64,000 bases of DNA from an uncultured Collinsella sp. GTDB lineage: Bacteria > Actinomycetota > Coriobacteriia > Coriobacteriales > Coriobacteriaceae. The notes below the pieces were generated by a model. That model was not told the DNA's origin. It was given only the letters and a program-made list of their open reading frames with translations, and ran no database searches. Positions within the stretch are counted from its first letter, which is position 1; every line of letters starts with the position of its first letter. Positions 49,865 to 58,651 of the stretch are shown one piece after another. The stretch is taken from the NCBI GenBank assembly GCA_900541645.1, contig UQKQ01000001.1:1-64000 (forward strand). Direction: 5' to 3'. The position numbers were made by a program, and so were the translations under genes.

Positions 49865-50995
49865 TTACGAATTCATGGGAATGACCGTATCGCCAATTTG
49901 TACGCTTGCAATCTTGTCTGTGTCACAAACTTGCGAGAACGGCCAGGTCTTGTGGACATCAGTGGTGCCGTTATCCAGTTTATTTGCGAAATAGCCGCTG
50001 TGGCTGGTTGCGTCCTCAACATGACCGTCTTTGAACGTCACGATGAGGGGTATGTTGCCAACGGCATCCATAGACTCCTCCATGTTTTGAGACATCTTGC
50101 CGCTGTTGTTGTCGTGTTCGATGGAACGATCTATGTTGTAGCGGACTGAAACGCCAACGCAGGATACGGTGGCCTCTTGAATCGTCGCCTTGGTGCCGTT
50201 AAAGTTGACCGATTTGGGCGCGGGAATCGTAACGGATGTATCTTCGTAATTCAGCTGGAACTTAAGATCCCATGGGCCCGTAAGTATTTTCTTATACTCG
50301 GGAAGCTCTTTGCCAGCACGTGGCACAACGAGAGAGTTGATATGCGTGCGGACGGTCCTGCCCATAAGGCCGGGTGATTCAACGCTGAACTGTGCAAAGT
50401 ATTGAATGCTGGAGTCATTGGGGTTCTTGTCAATGAGCCATGATTGGCCTTGGCCGCCATGCTCGCCATCAACGTATACGTTTCCATCGACACTTCCGGC
50501 GATAGTTCCGTTCTCGCCCGGCTCGGAAAGCTTTTTCAGGGCAGCGGGATCGTCGAACGTAAGCGTATAGGCGATGGTAACCATATCCTTGTCGCCCATG
50601 ATGGCGTCGGCGGTCACGGTGACTCCGTTGTTGGAGCAGCTAGCACCGACGGGCCGGCCAATACGGTCGATGATCTCGGTTTGAGAAGCAGGTCCGTCAA
50701 AGATGTCGGAAAGCATGTCAGAAGGAAGCGGCAGGACGCCTGTTGCCATAGCCGTGCCAGCGCCTCCAATGACGATAGCGAGGACTGCCGTTACAGCGGC
50801 AATGCGAGCGACTGTTCTTACGGGATGGCGGGCGATGCGCGGCTTGCGTCGCGTGCCATTAAAGTTGCTTTGAGCGGTCGCCGCATCGCTTGAGGCGACG
50901 GACTGAGCAATCGAGTTTGCCATGTGCTGCTTCGCATTATCGGTAAACGAAATGTGCTCCAGGGCGTGGCGATAGTCATTCGAATTCGTAGTCAT
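49865..50995 (-). CDS. DUF4179-type membrane protein, probable anti-sigma factor
   Basis: A 376-aa protein with a cytosolic N-terminal segment (about 1-60), one membrane helix (about 64-86: ARIAAVTAVLAIVIGGAG) and a large extracytoplasmic part with Ig-like strands, the DUF4179 layout. Such genes lie directly after ECF sigma factor genes and are thought to hold the sigma factor at the membrane. The start overlaps the sigma gene by 20 bp behind AAGGAG. The signal sensed is unknown. Confidence 0.78.
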   Translation of the reverse strand: MTTNSNDYRHALEHISFTDNAKQHMANSIAQSVASSDAATAQSNFNGTRRKPRIARHPVRTVARIAAVTAVLAIVIGGAGTAMATGVLPLPSDMLSDIFDGPASQTEIIDRIGRPVGASCSNNGVTVTADAIMGDKDMVTIAYTLTFDDPAALKKLSEPGENGTIAGSVDGNVYVDGEHGGQGQSWLIDKNPNDSSIQYFAQFSVESPGLMGRTVRTHINSLVVPRAGKELPEYKKILTGPWDLKFQLNYEDTSVTIPAPKSVNFNGTKATIQEATVSCVGVSVRYNIDRSIEHDNNSGKMSQNMEESMDAVGNIPLIVTFKDGHVEDATSHSGYFANKLDNGTTDVHKTWPFSQVCDTDKIASVQIGDTVIPMNS

Positions 50996-51536
50996 TGTGG
51001 TCTCCTTTCAAGGAAAGCCGAAGTGACGCACGTCCGCGGCTAAGGTGCTGGGCGGTTGCAGCTGGCGTCGCGTGAACGGCGTCTGCGATTTCCCTGATGC
51101 TCATGCCTGCGTAGTAGTGCAAAAAGATGGCGATGCGCTGTGCTTGAGGCAGGGCCGTGACAGCGGAAAGAATGGCGCAGTCGCGTTGCGCGAATTCTTG
51201 CTCGGTATGTGTTACGGGTGCGCAGAAATCGGGGAGCGAATCGAGGTCGACAACCGGGTGATTCGCGTGCGTACGGCCGATATCGCGACATGCGTTCAGT
51301 GCGACTCGGATCACCCAAGCACGTTCGTGTTCGAGCGAGTCGAACGGTTGAGTGCGTTGGAGAATCTTGATCAGCGTGTCCTGGCAGATGTCTTGAGCGT
51401 CGTCAGCGGATCCAAGGGCCGAATAGCACAATCGAAGGATGAGGTCGGAATACGTGTCGACCAAGCGCTTTGCTTCCCGCTCGATCTGATCGGCATCGCA
51501 TCGGAGCGTGCTATTGCGGTTACGGCGTGCAGGCAT
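50976..51536 (-). CDS. ECF-type RNA polymerase sigma factor
   Basis: A 186-aa sigma-70-family protein with region 2 (LVDTYSDLILRLCYSALGSADDAQDICQD...) and region 4 (LPQAQRIAIFLHYYAGMSIREIADAVHATPAATAQHLSRGR), without regions 1 and 3. ATG 51536 follows GGAGGTGACAC; a longer upstream frame lacks a site. It is the first gene of a two-gene operon with its presumed anti-sigma factor. Its own promoter should lie in 51537-51700, where I could not identify a specific motif. Confidence 0.9.
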   Translation of the reverse strand: MPARRNRNSTLRCDADQIEREAKRLVDTYSDLILRLCYSALGSADDAQDICQDTLIKILQRTQPFDSLEHERAWVIRVALNACRDIGRTHANHPVVDLDSLPDFCAPVTHTEQEFAQRDCAILSAVTALPQAQRIAIFLHYYAGMSIREIADAVHATPAATAQHLSRGRASLRLSLKGDHNDYEFE

Positions 51537-51700
51537 AGTGTCACCTCCAATTGGTCGTGGTGGATATAGGGAAGGCGTCTCGCGAGGTCCCTCTACATAC
51601 AACACGGTCGAGACTGCATAAGTTGACAAAAAAAGACGGCACGTGAGCGCCGTCCTTACAAAACAATGAGTGTTCTCGTTAATTACACAAGCACCGTGAT

Positions 51701-51740
51701 GGACAGGTCGGACGAGTCAGCAAAACCACCATAAAGGTGC
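51701..51740 (-). repeat. GGGACAG-type hairpin element C3
   Basis: AACCACCA pairs with TGGTGGTT; the minus strand reads GGGGATAGGCACC. It lies 28 bp after the stop of the metallophosphoesterase gene and separates that operon from the sigma factor gene. It shares the GGACAGGTCGGACGAGTCAGC flank with C2. Confidence 0.82.
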
Positions 51741-51768
51741 CTATCCCCTTCGTGGTGGTTGTTGGCAG

Positions 51769-52479
51769 TTACCAGGGGGTTCTGGCGGTTGAAGACTCGA
51801 TTGCTTCGTGGCGTTTGAGCTCGCGGCGCATGGTTTGCGAGTTGAGCCAAGCGGCCTTCCAACCGCGCGTGGGGTAGCGCGCCTCGTCAATTTCGATCTT
51901 GGTATAGCCGCAGGCGTTGACAATCTTCGTTCCGCATGGGTGTTGGCGCTCGCGTTGAAAGTTGGGGCCGTAGCTTTGGTGCACATGCCCGTGAATCATA
52001 TAGTCGGGACCCCAAGACTCAAGAGCCGCATTAAAGCACTCGAATCCTCGATGCGGCAGGTCGTCCAGGTCGCCCATGCCTGCGACGGGTGCATGGGTAA
52101 GTAGAATATCGCATCCGTCTACCAGTGCGATTTTTCGCGATAGCTTGCGCATGCGTTTTGCCATCTCGCGCTCGGTATACATGTTCGCGCCGTCGCGGTA
52201 GCGCATGGAACCGCCCAGACCCGCAATGCGAATACCTCGGTACACATATACGCTGTCCTCAACACAAATGCACCCGCCCGGTGCATGGCGCGCGTAGCGG
52301 TCGTCGTGGTTGCCACGAACGTACACAAGCGGTTTGTTGATGACAGTGACCAAAAACTCAAGATAGTCCGGATCCAGGTCGCCTGCGGATAGAATCAGGT
52401 CAACGTCCTCAAAGCGCTCCTTGCGAAAACATTCCCACAGGCAGCGCTCCTCTACATCGGCAATGGCTAGGATATTCAT
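51769..52479 (-). CDS. Metallophosphoesterase
   Basis: A 236-aa calcineurin-like phosphoesterase. The two-metal site motifs are visible: D in IADVEERCL (His of the usual DxH is missing; the position reads Asp-Val-Glu), GDLD, GNHDD, THAP and GHVHQ. The replacement of the first His ligand is noteworthy but occurs in some subfamilies. The substrate is unknown. Its ATG overlaps the stop of the BMP-domain gene, so they share an mRNA. Confidence 0.85.
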   Translation of the reverse strand: MNILAIADVEERCLWECFRKERFEDVDLILSAGDLDPDYLEFLVTVINKPLVYVRGNHDDRYARHAPGGCICVEDSVYVYRGIRIAGLGGSMRYRDGANMYTEREMAKRMRKLSRKIALVDGCDILLTHAPVAGMGDLDDLPHRGFECFNAALESWGPDYMIHGHVHQSYGPNFQRERQHPCGTKIVNACGYTKIEIDEARYPTRGWKAAWLNSQTMRRELKRHEAIESSTARTPW

Positions 52480-54398
52480 AGGGCACGGACCTCCGGCTCG
52501 TTATCGAGCTGCGGAATCGAGCCTATAACGTTGTCAGCCAGCCAGTTCATCTCGACAATCTGCGTACTCGGCAGGGGAGGGAAGCCCTCAATCTGAACCA
52601 CGCCGTCCTGGCTGTGGAGCTCGCCGCCAAATGGGTTGATGGAGCCCTCGACAATGCCGTTGCGAAGCAGCTGCACAAGTTTACGCGTCTGATAGGGTAG
52701 GCCCGGAGCGTAGCGAATATCGATGACGCCGGAGCTCATACCGTACCAGTAGTTGACGGCGCGCACCTGCTGGTCATCGGCGGTCTCGTCCCATGTGCCG
52801 TGCAGTAGGCTGCGTACGATGAGTTCGTAGTAACGGCCCCAGTTCCATACCGGCATAGCAATACCGGTAACTTCCTTGCCGTTTACCAGACGGTGAAGCC
52901 CGTAGGCGGTGGGGTCCTCGAGAGACTTGGACATATCGGCGCCGGTCATGACGCTCACGCCCTCGCGACACATGGCTTCGGCAAGACCGCCGGCGGGAAC
53001 ATCTCCCCAAGTGAGGACAATCTGCGCACGAGGGTCGAGCAGCGAGGCACCGATAGCGAAGGCGTTGATTTCGCTCAGCGCGCCCGAGGCGAAGACCGAC
53101 GCATGGTAGCCAATACGGTGGTTGTCGGCCATGCTGGCGGCAAGGGCGCCCAGTAGGAACTTGGCCTCGTACATCTTTCCAAAGTACGAGCGGACGCTTT
53201 GGTGGGGAAGGCCGATTGAGCAGTTAAGGAACCGCACCTGGGGATACTCGACTGACGCCCTGAGCGTGTATTCCATGAGCCGGTGTGAGGTCGAGAAGAT
53301 GACGTTCGCCCCGTGCTTTACGGCTGTCTCGACGGCGGCGTAGAACACGTCCGAATCGTGGCAGTCCTCGAACGCCTCGGTGCGCACGATGCCGCCAAAG
53401 TGCTCATCAAGATACCGGCGGCCCTGGTCGTGTAGGCTGTCCCAGCTCGACGTGGCACAGGGAAACTCGTGGATAAAGGCGATTCGCATGGGATTGGCAG
53501 TGGAGTAGACGGTCTTGCTCATAAAGAAGTTGAGCACGCCCGAGGTAGCTTTTGTCGGTGCGCCCTCTTTCTCGTTGGGCTGCGGCGCTTCGACAAGATC
53601 GACTTTGTCCTCGTCGCTTTTGCCGGCAATGACAAGCTCGCGCCAAATCTTGCACAGACGGTTGACGACGATATCCGTCGGCGTATCCAGCAGACGGTCC
53701 TGGTTGTAGACGTTGAGGTAGACGAGCATGGCATCGGCAGGCGTAATGTCCAAGTGGTCGCCGCCCGCGCGAAGATAGGCGCGCTTAAAGAGCAGGAAGG
53801 TGTGACGTAGGTAGTCGACCTTCTTTTGAGGCCATTTTTCGACAAGATCTTGGCCGAGCATTTTGGCAAGCATCTCGTAGCTGCCCTCGCGCGAAAACTC
53901 AATCTCGTACAGGGGGCATACGTACCAAAAGGCGCAAAACTCACCGTACAGGCGGCTCTCGACGGAATCCCACTTACCGGGGTACAGACGCGTCACCTTG
54001 GCCGAAACCGTCGGAGCGTCAAGGAATTTGAGGACGCTGACACGCTTGTTGCCCTCTTGGACGTAAAAGCGGTGCATGAACTCGGTGACGATGATGGGGT
54101 CGCGGTAGCCCTCGGAGATTTGGATATCGTAGAGGTTGGACCATTTGCGGGCGAATTCGGTATTCCAGGGGAGCAGCGGCATAAAGTTACACGAAAAGGC
54201 GGACTGGCGACCTTTGGTAACCGTGCCGACGACCATTTCGAGCGGAATGTCCCGCAGGCCGATGTTCTCGCGCTGCCCGCAGGGAAGCTGGGCGACCAAG
54301 CTGTCGAGGTCCGTAAGATATGGATGCTCGCTTTGGCTGATGGCGCGACGGCGTCCCTGTTCGCCGCGCTTGCGCGCTTGACGATAGGCCTCTTCCAT
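52476..54398 (-). CDS. Cytosolic protein with ParB-like N-terminus and BMP/PnrA-type ligand-binding domain
   Basis: A 640-aa protein without signal peptide or lipobox. The N-terminal part (about 1-290) includes VQEGNKRVSVLKFL near residue 115, resembling the ParB/Srx box II (E/D-G-N-x-R). From residue 304 (MRIAFIHEFP) to about 600 it matches the BMP/Med-type periplasmic binding fold (SWDSLHDQGRRYL, IGYHASVFASGALSEINAFAIGA, VLTWGDVPAGG). BMP domains bind nucleosides or purines in transporters; lack of export suggests intracellular sensing. Co-transcribed with the metallophosphoesterase. Exact function unknown. Confidence 0.72.
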   Translation of the reverse strand: MEEAYRQARKRGEQGRRRAISQSEHPYLTDLDSLVAQLPCGQRENIGLRDIPLEMVVGTVTKGRQSAFSCNFMPLLPWNTEFARKWSNLYDIQISEGYRDPIIVTEFMHRFYVQEGNKRVSVLKFLDAPTVSAKVTRLYPGKWDSVESRLYGEFCAFWYVCPLYEIEFSREGSYEMLAKMLGQDLVEKWPQKKVDYLRHTFLLFKRAYLRAGGDHLDITPADAMLVYLNVYNQDRLLDTPTDIVVNRLCKIWRELVIAGKSDEDKVDLVEAPQPNEKEGAPTKATSGVLNFFMSKTVYSTANPMRIAFIHEFPCATSSWDSLHDQGRRYLDEHFGGIVRTEAFEDCHDSDVFYAAVETAVKHGANVIFSTSHRLMEYTLRASVEYPQVRFLNCSIGLPHQSVRSYFGKMYEAKFLLGALAASMADNHRIGYHASVFASGALSEINAFAIGASLLDPRAQIVLTWGDVPAGGLAEAMCREGVSVMTGADMSKSLEDPTAYGLHRLVNGKEVTGIAMPVWNWGRYYELIVRSLLHGTWDETADDQQVRAVNYWYGMSSGVIDIRYAPGLPYQTRKLVQLLRNGIVEGSINPFGGELHSQDGVVQIEGFPPLPSTQIVEMNWLADNVIGSIPQLDNEPEVRAL

Positions 54399-54454
54399 GG
54401 TGTCTACTCCCTTAGTCGTTTAAACAACGATATGAACCATGGTACCACGATGCG

Positions 54455-54494
54455 AAACCACCACAAAGGTGCCTGTCCCCTTTGCGGTGGTTTT
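54455..54494 (-). repeat. GGGACAG hairpin element C4, contains the mscS stop codon
   Basis: On the minus strand TAAAACCACCGCAAA pairs with TTTGTGGTGGTTT around GGGGACAGGCACC. The leading TAA is the mscS stop codon. It separates mscS from the downstream BMP-domain gene. Confidence 0.87.
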
Positions 54495-55260
54495 AGGCGA
54501 TGATGGGGGCGATGGCGCGGATGCAGGCGTCGGCAGCGGTGAAAGTGGTGCTGTCGTCGCTGACGATAAAGATGATCTTGCCCTTGATGCCAAAGTCGCC
54601 GATCTCGCTAAAGAGCACGTAGGGCTCCTTGTCAAAGCCCGAGATGGGCGAGACGGCCGTTTTGGTGGCGCTGGCGAGCTCGCCTGCTAGCGCATCGAGC
54701 GATGCCCATTTGGAGGGGTCTTTGACCGCGACGGGGACGGCCACGCGCCCAAAGGGCATCAAATGCACTAGTGTGTTCTTGGAGATGCTGGAGTTGGGGA
54801 CGATGATGGTTTGCCCGCAGGCATCTTCGATGGTCGTGTGGCGCCAGGTGATGTCCTGGACCACGCCCGATACGCCACCGACCTCGATGTTGTCGCCGGG
54901 CTTGATGATGCCCATAAAGGTCACCTGCATGCCGCCGATAAGGTTTGACAGCGTGTCCTGAAAGCCGAGCGAGATGGCGATGCCGCCGACGCCAAGAGCG
55001 GCGACGAGCGCGTTTGCGTTAATGCCAAAGCAGTTGTCGAGGATAAAGCTGCCGCCGATCATCCAGATGACGGCGCGCGCGATGTTGATGAAGATACTTG
55101 ATGCCGGAAGCGGGTTGTCGTCGCGATTGAGCAGGTGACGCAGGGTCTTGGATACGACCTTGACGGCGATGGCGGTGCCTATCGCCAAGATGCCGGCCCA
55201 GATGATGTTGTGGACCCATCGCTGCTCAAAGAAATGAAGAATCGGCTCAAACAATTCCAT
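54493..55260 (-). CDS. Small-conductance mechanosensitive channel MscS family
   Basis: A 255-aa membrane channel that opens under hypo-osmotic tension. It has three predicted membrane helices, the pore-lining TM3 near residues 95-125 (ALVAALGVGGIAISLGFQDTLSNLIGG), the beta domain with IKPGDNIEVGGVSGVV, and a C-terminal alpha/beta part. ATG 55260 follows AGGAGG; the upstream in-frame sequence is not conserved-looking. From 55261 to 55500 I see no gene. Confidence 0.9.
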   Translation of the reverse strand: MELFEPILHFFEQRWVHNIIWAGILAIGTAIAVKVVSKTLRHLLNRDDNPLPASSIFINIARAVIWMIGGSFILDNCFGINANALVAALGVGGIAISLGFQDTLSNLIGGMQVTFMGIIKPGDNIEVGGVSGVVQDITWRHTTIEDACGQTIIVPNSSISKNTLVHLMPFGRVAVPVAVKDPSKWASLDALAGELASATKTAVSPISGFDKEPYVLFSEIGDFGIKGKIIFIVSDDSTTFTAADACIRAIAPIIA

Positions 55261-55501
55261 GTAGGGAAAACCTCCTAATGATCGTTCAACCATGATACCC
55301 ACCAAAAAGCCCGTCCGATCACATCGGGCACGCCGATAACTTGAGATAGGGTGGCCGCGGTGACGTAAGCTGGGGCACCGGCGAGCACGCCGGCAAGGAG
55401 TGCGGCGGTCAGGCAAGACGGGGAAGAGGTCTTCTCATGGCAGTTTCCTTAGTTCTTAACCAGTGGTCCCTGCTGATGCTGGATTATCGACATAATATGC
55501 G

Positions 55502-55598
55502 AAAACCGCCGCAAAGGTGTCTGTCCCTTTGCGGCGGTTTTAACGTTTGCGCAGGTAAAACCTACCAAAATAAATCTGTCTCTTTTTGGCAGGTTTTA
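55502..55598 (-). repeat. Tandem GGGACAG hairpin elements C5 and D2
   Basis: C5 (55502-55542): AAAACCGCCGCAAA/TTTGCGGCGGTTTT with minus-strand core GGGACAGACACC. D2 (55557-55598): AAAACCTRCCAAAA/TTTTGGCAGGTTTT with core GAGACAGATTTATT; its outermost TAA is the stop codon of the ABC ATPase gene. The stem sequences differ but the core is kept. Confidence 0.87.
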
Positions 55599-56390
55599 GC
55601 TCAGCAGCATGCGGTCGTTGGCGAGCTCGCCGCCCGAGACCTCCTCGAACTTCTGCAGCAGGTCGGCGACGGTGAGCGACTTTTTCTCGCCGCCGGCCAC
55701 ATCGTAAATCACATGGCCCTCGTGCATCATGATCAGACGGTTACCCAGACGGATGGCGTCGTTCATGTTATGCGTGACCATGAGCGTGGTCAGGTGGTTC
55801 TCGTCGACGATCTCCTCGGTCAGGTTGAGCACCTTCGATGCCGTCTTGGGGTCGAGAGCCGCCGTGTGCTCGTCGAGCAGCAGCAGGCGCGGCTTGGTGA
55901 GCGTGGCCATCAGCAGGGTGAGTGCTTGGCGCTGACCGCCCGATAGCAGGCCGACCTTGGCGTTGAGGCGCGTGTCCAGGCCGAGGTCCAAGCGCTTGAG
56001 CAGCTCAACGTACTCGTCCTTCTCGGCCTTGGTGACGCCCCACGAAAGACCGCGACGCTGGCCGCGGCGCTTGGCTAAGGCCAAGTTCTCGGCAATTTGC
56101 ATGTCGGCTGCGGTGCCGCGCATGGGGTCCTGGAACACACGGCCCAGGTACTTGGCGCGCTGCGACTCGCTCAGACGCGAGATGTCGGTGCCGTCGAGCT
56201 CGATAACGCCCGAATCGAGCGGATATACGCCGGCGATCATGTTGAGCAACGTGGACTTGCCGGCGCCGTTGCCACCAATCACGGTTACAAAGTCGCCATC
56301 ATTCAGAGTGAGGTCGACGCCGGTAAGAGCGCGCTTCTCGGTGACGGTGCCCTTGTTAAAGGTCTTCTTGACGTGCGAGAGCTTAAGCAT
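55596..56390 (-). CDS. ABC transporter ATP-binding protein (TrpZ-like)
   Basis: A 264-aa ATPase of the TrpXYZ/CylY-like family. Walker A GGNGAGKST is near residue 42, signature LSGGQRQ near 152, Walker B LLLLDEHTAALD near 172. The usual DEP reads DEH, as in this subfamily. Start ATG 56390 overlaps the permease stop by 8 bp. It ends within hairpin D2. Confidence 0.92.
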   Translation of the reverse strand: MLKLSHVKKTFNKGTVTEKRALTGVDLTLNDGDFVTVIGGNGAGKSTLLNMIAGVYPLDSGVIELDGTDISRLSESQRAKYLGRVFQDPMRGTAADMQIAENLALAKRRGQRRGLSWGVTKAEKDEYVELLKRLDLGLDTRLNAKVGLLSGGQRQALTLLMATLTKPRLLLLDEHTAALDPKTASKVLNLTEEIVDENHLTTLMVTHNMNDAIRLGNRLIMMHEGHVIYDVAGGEKKSLTVADLLQKFEEVSGGELANDRMLLS

Positions 56391-57306
56391 CTGCCTCATC
56401 TCCCCTCGTGTAGGAGCTGCGGAGCTTATAGCGCTCCCAAACCACGGGCACGCACAGGGCCACGGCAACGATTACGGCGGAGAGCAGCTTCATGTCGTTG
56501 GCGTCCATGCCCAGCTGCAGCACGATGGCGCGAATGAGGAAGTAGACCACGGAGCCAAAGACGGCGGAGGCAAGACGGACGCTAAACTGCGTCAGACCGC
56601 CGGGCAGCAGGCGGCCGAGCACCTCGCCGATAACAATGGCGGCAAGACCGATAACGATGGCGCCGGTGCCCATGCCGATATCGGCATACTTCTGGCCCTG
56701 GCAGATGAGCGCGCCCGAAAGGCCGATAAGGGCGTTGGAGAGCACGAGGGCAATCATCTTGGTGGTGTTGGTGTTAACGCCCAGGGCACGGATCATGTAC
56801 TCGTTGTTGCCGGTGGCACGCAGCGCCGAGCCGATCTCGGTGCCAAAGAACCAGTACAGGATGGCGACGATGGCCACGGCCAGCACAATGCCCAGGATAA
56901 TGGCAACAGTGGACTGCGGCAGGCCCGTCATGTGGCTGACGGATGAGAAGATGGTGCCCTTGGCAAGGATGGGCGTGTTGGATTTGCCCATGATGCGCAG
57001 GTTGATGGACCACAGACTGATCTGCGTAAGGATTCCGGCGAGGATCGCGGGAATCTCAAAGACGGTGGTCAAGATGCCCGTGACGGCGCCCGCGATGGCA
57101 CCGGCGCACATGCCGGCCAGCATGGCGAGCAGCGGGTCGACGTTATTGTTGACGATAAGCACGGCGCAGACACAGCCGCCGAGGGCAAAGCTGCCGTCGC
57201 AGGTCATATCGGGGATGTCGAGCAGGCGGAACGTGATAAACACGCCAAGCACCATAATGCCCCAGAGGACACCCTGCGAAACGGCGCCCTGCAATGCAAT
57301 GAGCAT
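56383..57306 (-). CDS. ABC transporter permease (TrpY-like)
   Basis: A 307-aa inner-membrane permease of the branched-chain amino acid/BMP-like superfamily, with eight to nine hydrophobic segments. It begins LIALQGAVSQGVLWGIMVLGVFITF, and the cytoplasmic coupling motif lies around EIGSALRATGNN. ATG 57306 follows AGGAGGTATG. It is between the solute-binding lipoprotein (204 bp upstream, with a hairpin between) and the ATPase. Confidence 0.9.
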   Translation of the reverse strand: MLIALQGAVSQGVLWGIMVLGVFITFRLLDIPDMTCDGSFALGGCVCAVLIVNNNVDPLLAMLAGMCAGAIAGAVTGILTTVFEIPAILAGILTQISLWSINLRIMGKSNTPILAKGTIFSSVSHMTGLPQSTVAIILGIVLAVAIVAILYWFFGTEIGSALRATGNNEYMIRALGVNTNTTKMIALVLSNALIGLSGALICQGQKYADIGMGTGAIVIGLAAIVIGEVLGRLLPGGLTQFSVRLASAVFGSVVYFLIRAIVLQLGMDANDMKLLSAVIVAVALCVPVVWERYKLRSSYTRGDEADA

Positions 57307-57410
57307 GCTTCATACCTCCTAGGATAGGGTGGACACGTGATTTTCCATAATAGCGGTACCAATGCATAAAAGAGCGGTGGACAGATGTTTTGTTTTACCT
57401 GAAACAAGCA

Positions 57411-57440
57411 GGGCGAACGCCGGTCTTTAGCGTTCGCCCC
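57411..57440 (-). terminator. Hairpin between solute-binding protein and permease genes
   Basis: GGGCGAACGC pairs with GCGTTCGCCC; the minus-strand tail is TGCTTGTTTC. It probably reduces read-through, so more binding protein than permease is made, as is usual for ABC importers. Confidence 0.65.
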
Positions 57441-57510
57441 AATGACTCAGATATTGAATAACGCAGCTGTGGCGCGCGTGCGGGCCCTAGACGCGTCACC
57501 GCGCATGGTG

Positions 57511-58491
57511 CTATTCGTCCAGAGCGGAAAGGTCGATACCCAGAGCCTCGGCCATCTCGTCGTTTTTGACGACGACCAGGTCCTTGCTCGAGAGGTGCTT
57601 GATCGGCATATCCTCGGGCTTGGCCTCGCCCTTCAAGATCTTGACGGCCATCTCGCCTGCAGCGTAGCCCAGGTCCTCATAGTTGATGGAGAGGGTGAAC
57701 AGACCGCCGGCCTTGCACATGCCCTCCTCGCCAGTCACGAAGGGGAGCTTGTTCTCCTTGCAGATCTGGCCGACCTGCGAAGCGCCCGCGGCGATGGTGT
57801 TGTCGGTGGGGGAGTACAGCGCGTCGACCTTGCCCACGGCAGACTCGACGACGGACTGAATCTCGTTGGAGCTCGAGACGGTGAAGTCGGTGTACTCCAG
57901 GCCCAGCTTGTCGAGCTCCTTCTTGGCGGCCTTGATCTGGACGTCGGAGTTGGACTCGGCGGTGCAGTAGAGCAGGCCGACCTTCTTAACGTCGGGCAGG
58001 ACCTTCTGCATCATCTCGAGCTGCTCGGCGACCGGGGTGAGGTCGGAAGCGCCCGTGACGTTGGTGCCGGGCTTGTCGTTGTCCTGGACCAGGCCGGAAG
58101 CGGCGTAGTCAGTGATGGCGCAGCCAACGATGGGGATATCAGCGGTGGCGCCGGCGGCAGCCTGCGCGGCGGGCGTAGCGATGGCATAGATCAGGTCGAC
58201 GCCATCGCCCACGAACTTGTCGGCGATGGACTTACACGTGGACTGGTCGTTCTGGGCGTTCTTCTGGTCGATCTTGACCTTAAGGCCGCTCTCCTTGATG
58301 GCCTTGACAAAGCCGTCGTTGGCGGCATCGAGTGCGGAGTGCTCGGTGAGTTGCAGAACGCCGATGGTGTAGTCGGAACCGGCGGCAGCAGAGCCGGAAC
58401 CAGAGTTGCCGCCGCATCCGGCGAGCGGGGCGAGCGCGAGCAGACCGGCGGAGACCAGAAGGCTCCTGCGGCTGATGGTGATGTCCTTCAT
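57511..58491 (-). CDS. ABC transporter substrate-binding lipoprotein (TrpX-like)
   Basis: A 326-aa extracytoplasmic lipoprotein. The signal peptide carries a double-Arg start (SRRSLLVSAG) and the lipobox LAGC with the acylated cysteine near residue 26, followed by a Gly/Ser linker. The mature part is the PF04392-type binding fold (YTIGVLQLTEHSALD, ATPAAQAA, VTGASDLTPV). This family includes putative tryptophan importers, but substrate cannot be fixed from sequence. ATG 58491 follows GGGGGTAAT. SRR might direct it to Tat. Confidence 0.88.
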   Translation of the reverse strand: MKDITISRRSLLVSAGLLALAPLAGCGGNSGSGSAAAGSDYTIGVLQLTEHSALDAANDGFVKAIKESGLKVKIDQKNAQNDQSTCKSIADKFVGDGVDLIYAIATPAAQAAAGATADIPIVGCAITDYAASGLVQDNDKPGTNVTGASDLTPVAEQLEMMQKVLPDVKKVGLLYCTAESNSDVQIKAAKKELDKLGLEYTDFTVSSSNEIQSVVESAVGKVDALYSPTDNTIAAGASQVGQICKENKLPFVTGEEGMCKAGGLFTLSINYEDLGYAAGEMAVKILKGEAKPEDMPIKHLSSKDLVVVKNDEMAEALGIDLSALDE

Positions 58492-58525
58492 ATCATTACC
58501 CCCAGTATAAAAATGGCTGGAAACA

Positions 58526-58582
58526 CTGCACTGGGACAAAGTGCAAGTGGAACTATAGTAGCGCTGATGTCCATTTTTACAA
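58526..58582 (-). promoter_or_regulatory. Promoter and small palindrome upstream of the TrpX-like gene
   Basis: On the minus strand: TTGTAA (58582-58577), 16-bp spacer, TACTAT (58560-58555). Just downstream lies TGCACT-N7-AGTGCA (58545-58527), a possible operator or leader hairpin. No T-box is visible. Confidence 0.5.
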
Positions 58583-58651
58583 CAGCCTGGCGGGTTTTTT
58601 AATACAGAATCGGATGGGCGGTACGGGTAGTCGAATGGGCGGCGGAGGGTC

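Noticed and set aside
55437..55946. 169-codon plus-strand frame
   Set aside because: It crosses two hairpin repeats and is antisense to the ABC ATPase gene.
58492..58651. T-box riboswitch before the TrpX-like gene
   Set aside because: No T-box core sequence or specifier arrangement is visible, only a short TGCACT palindrome.
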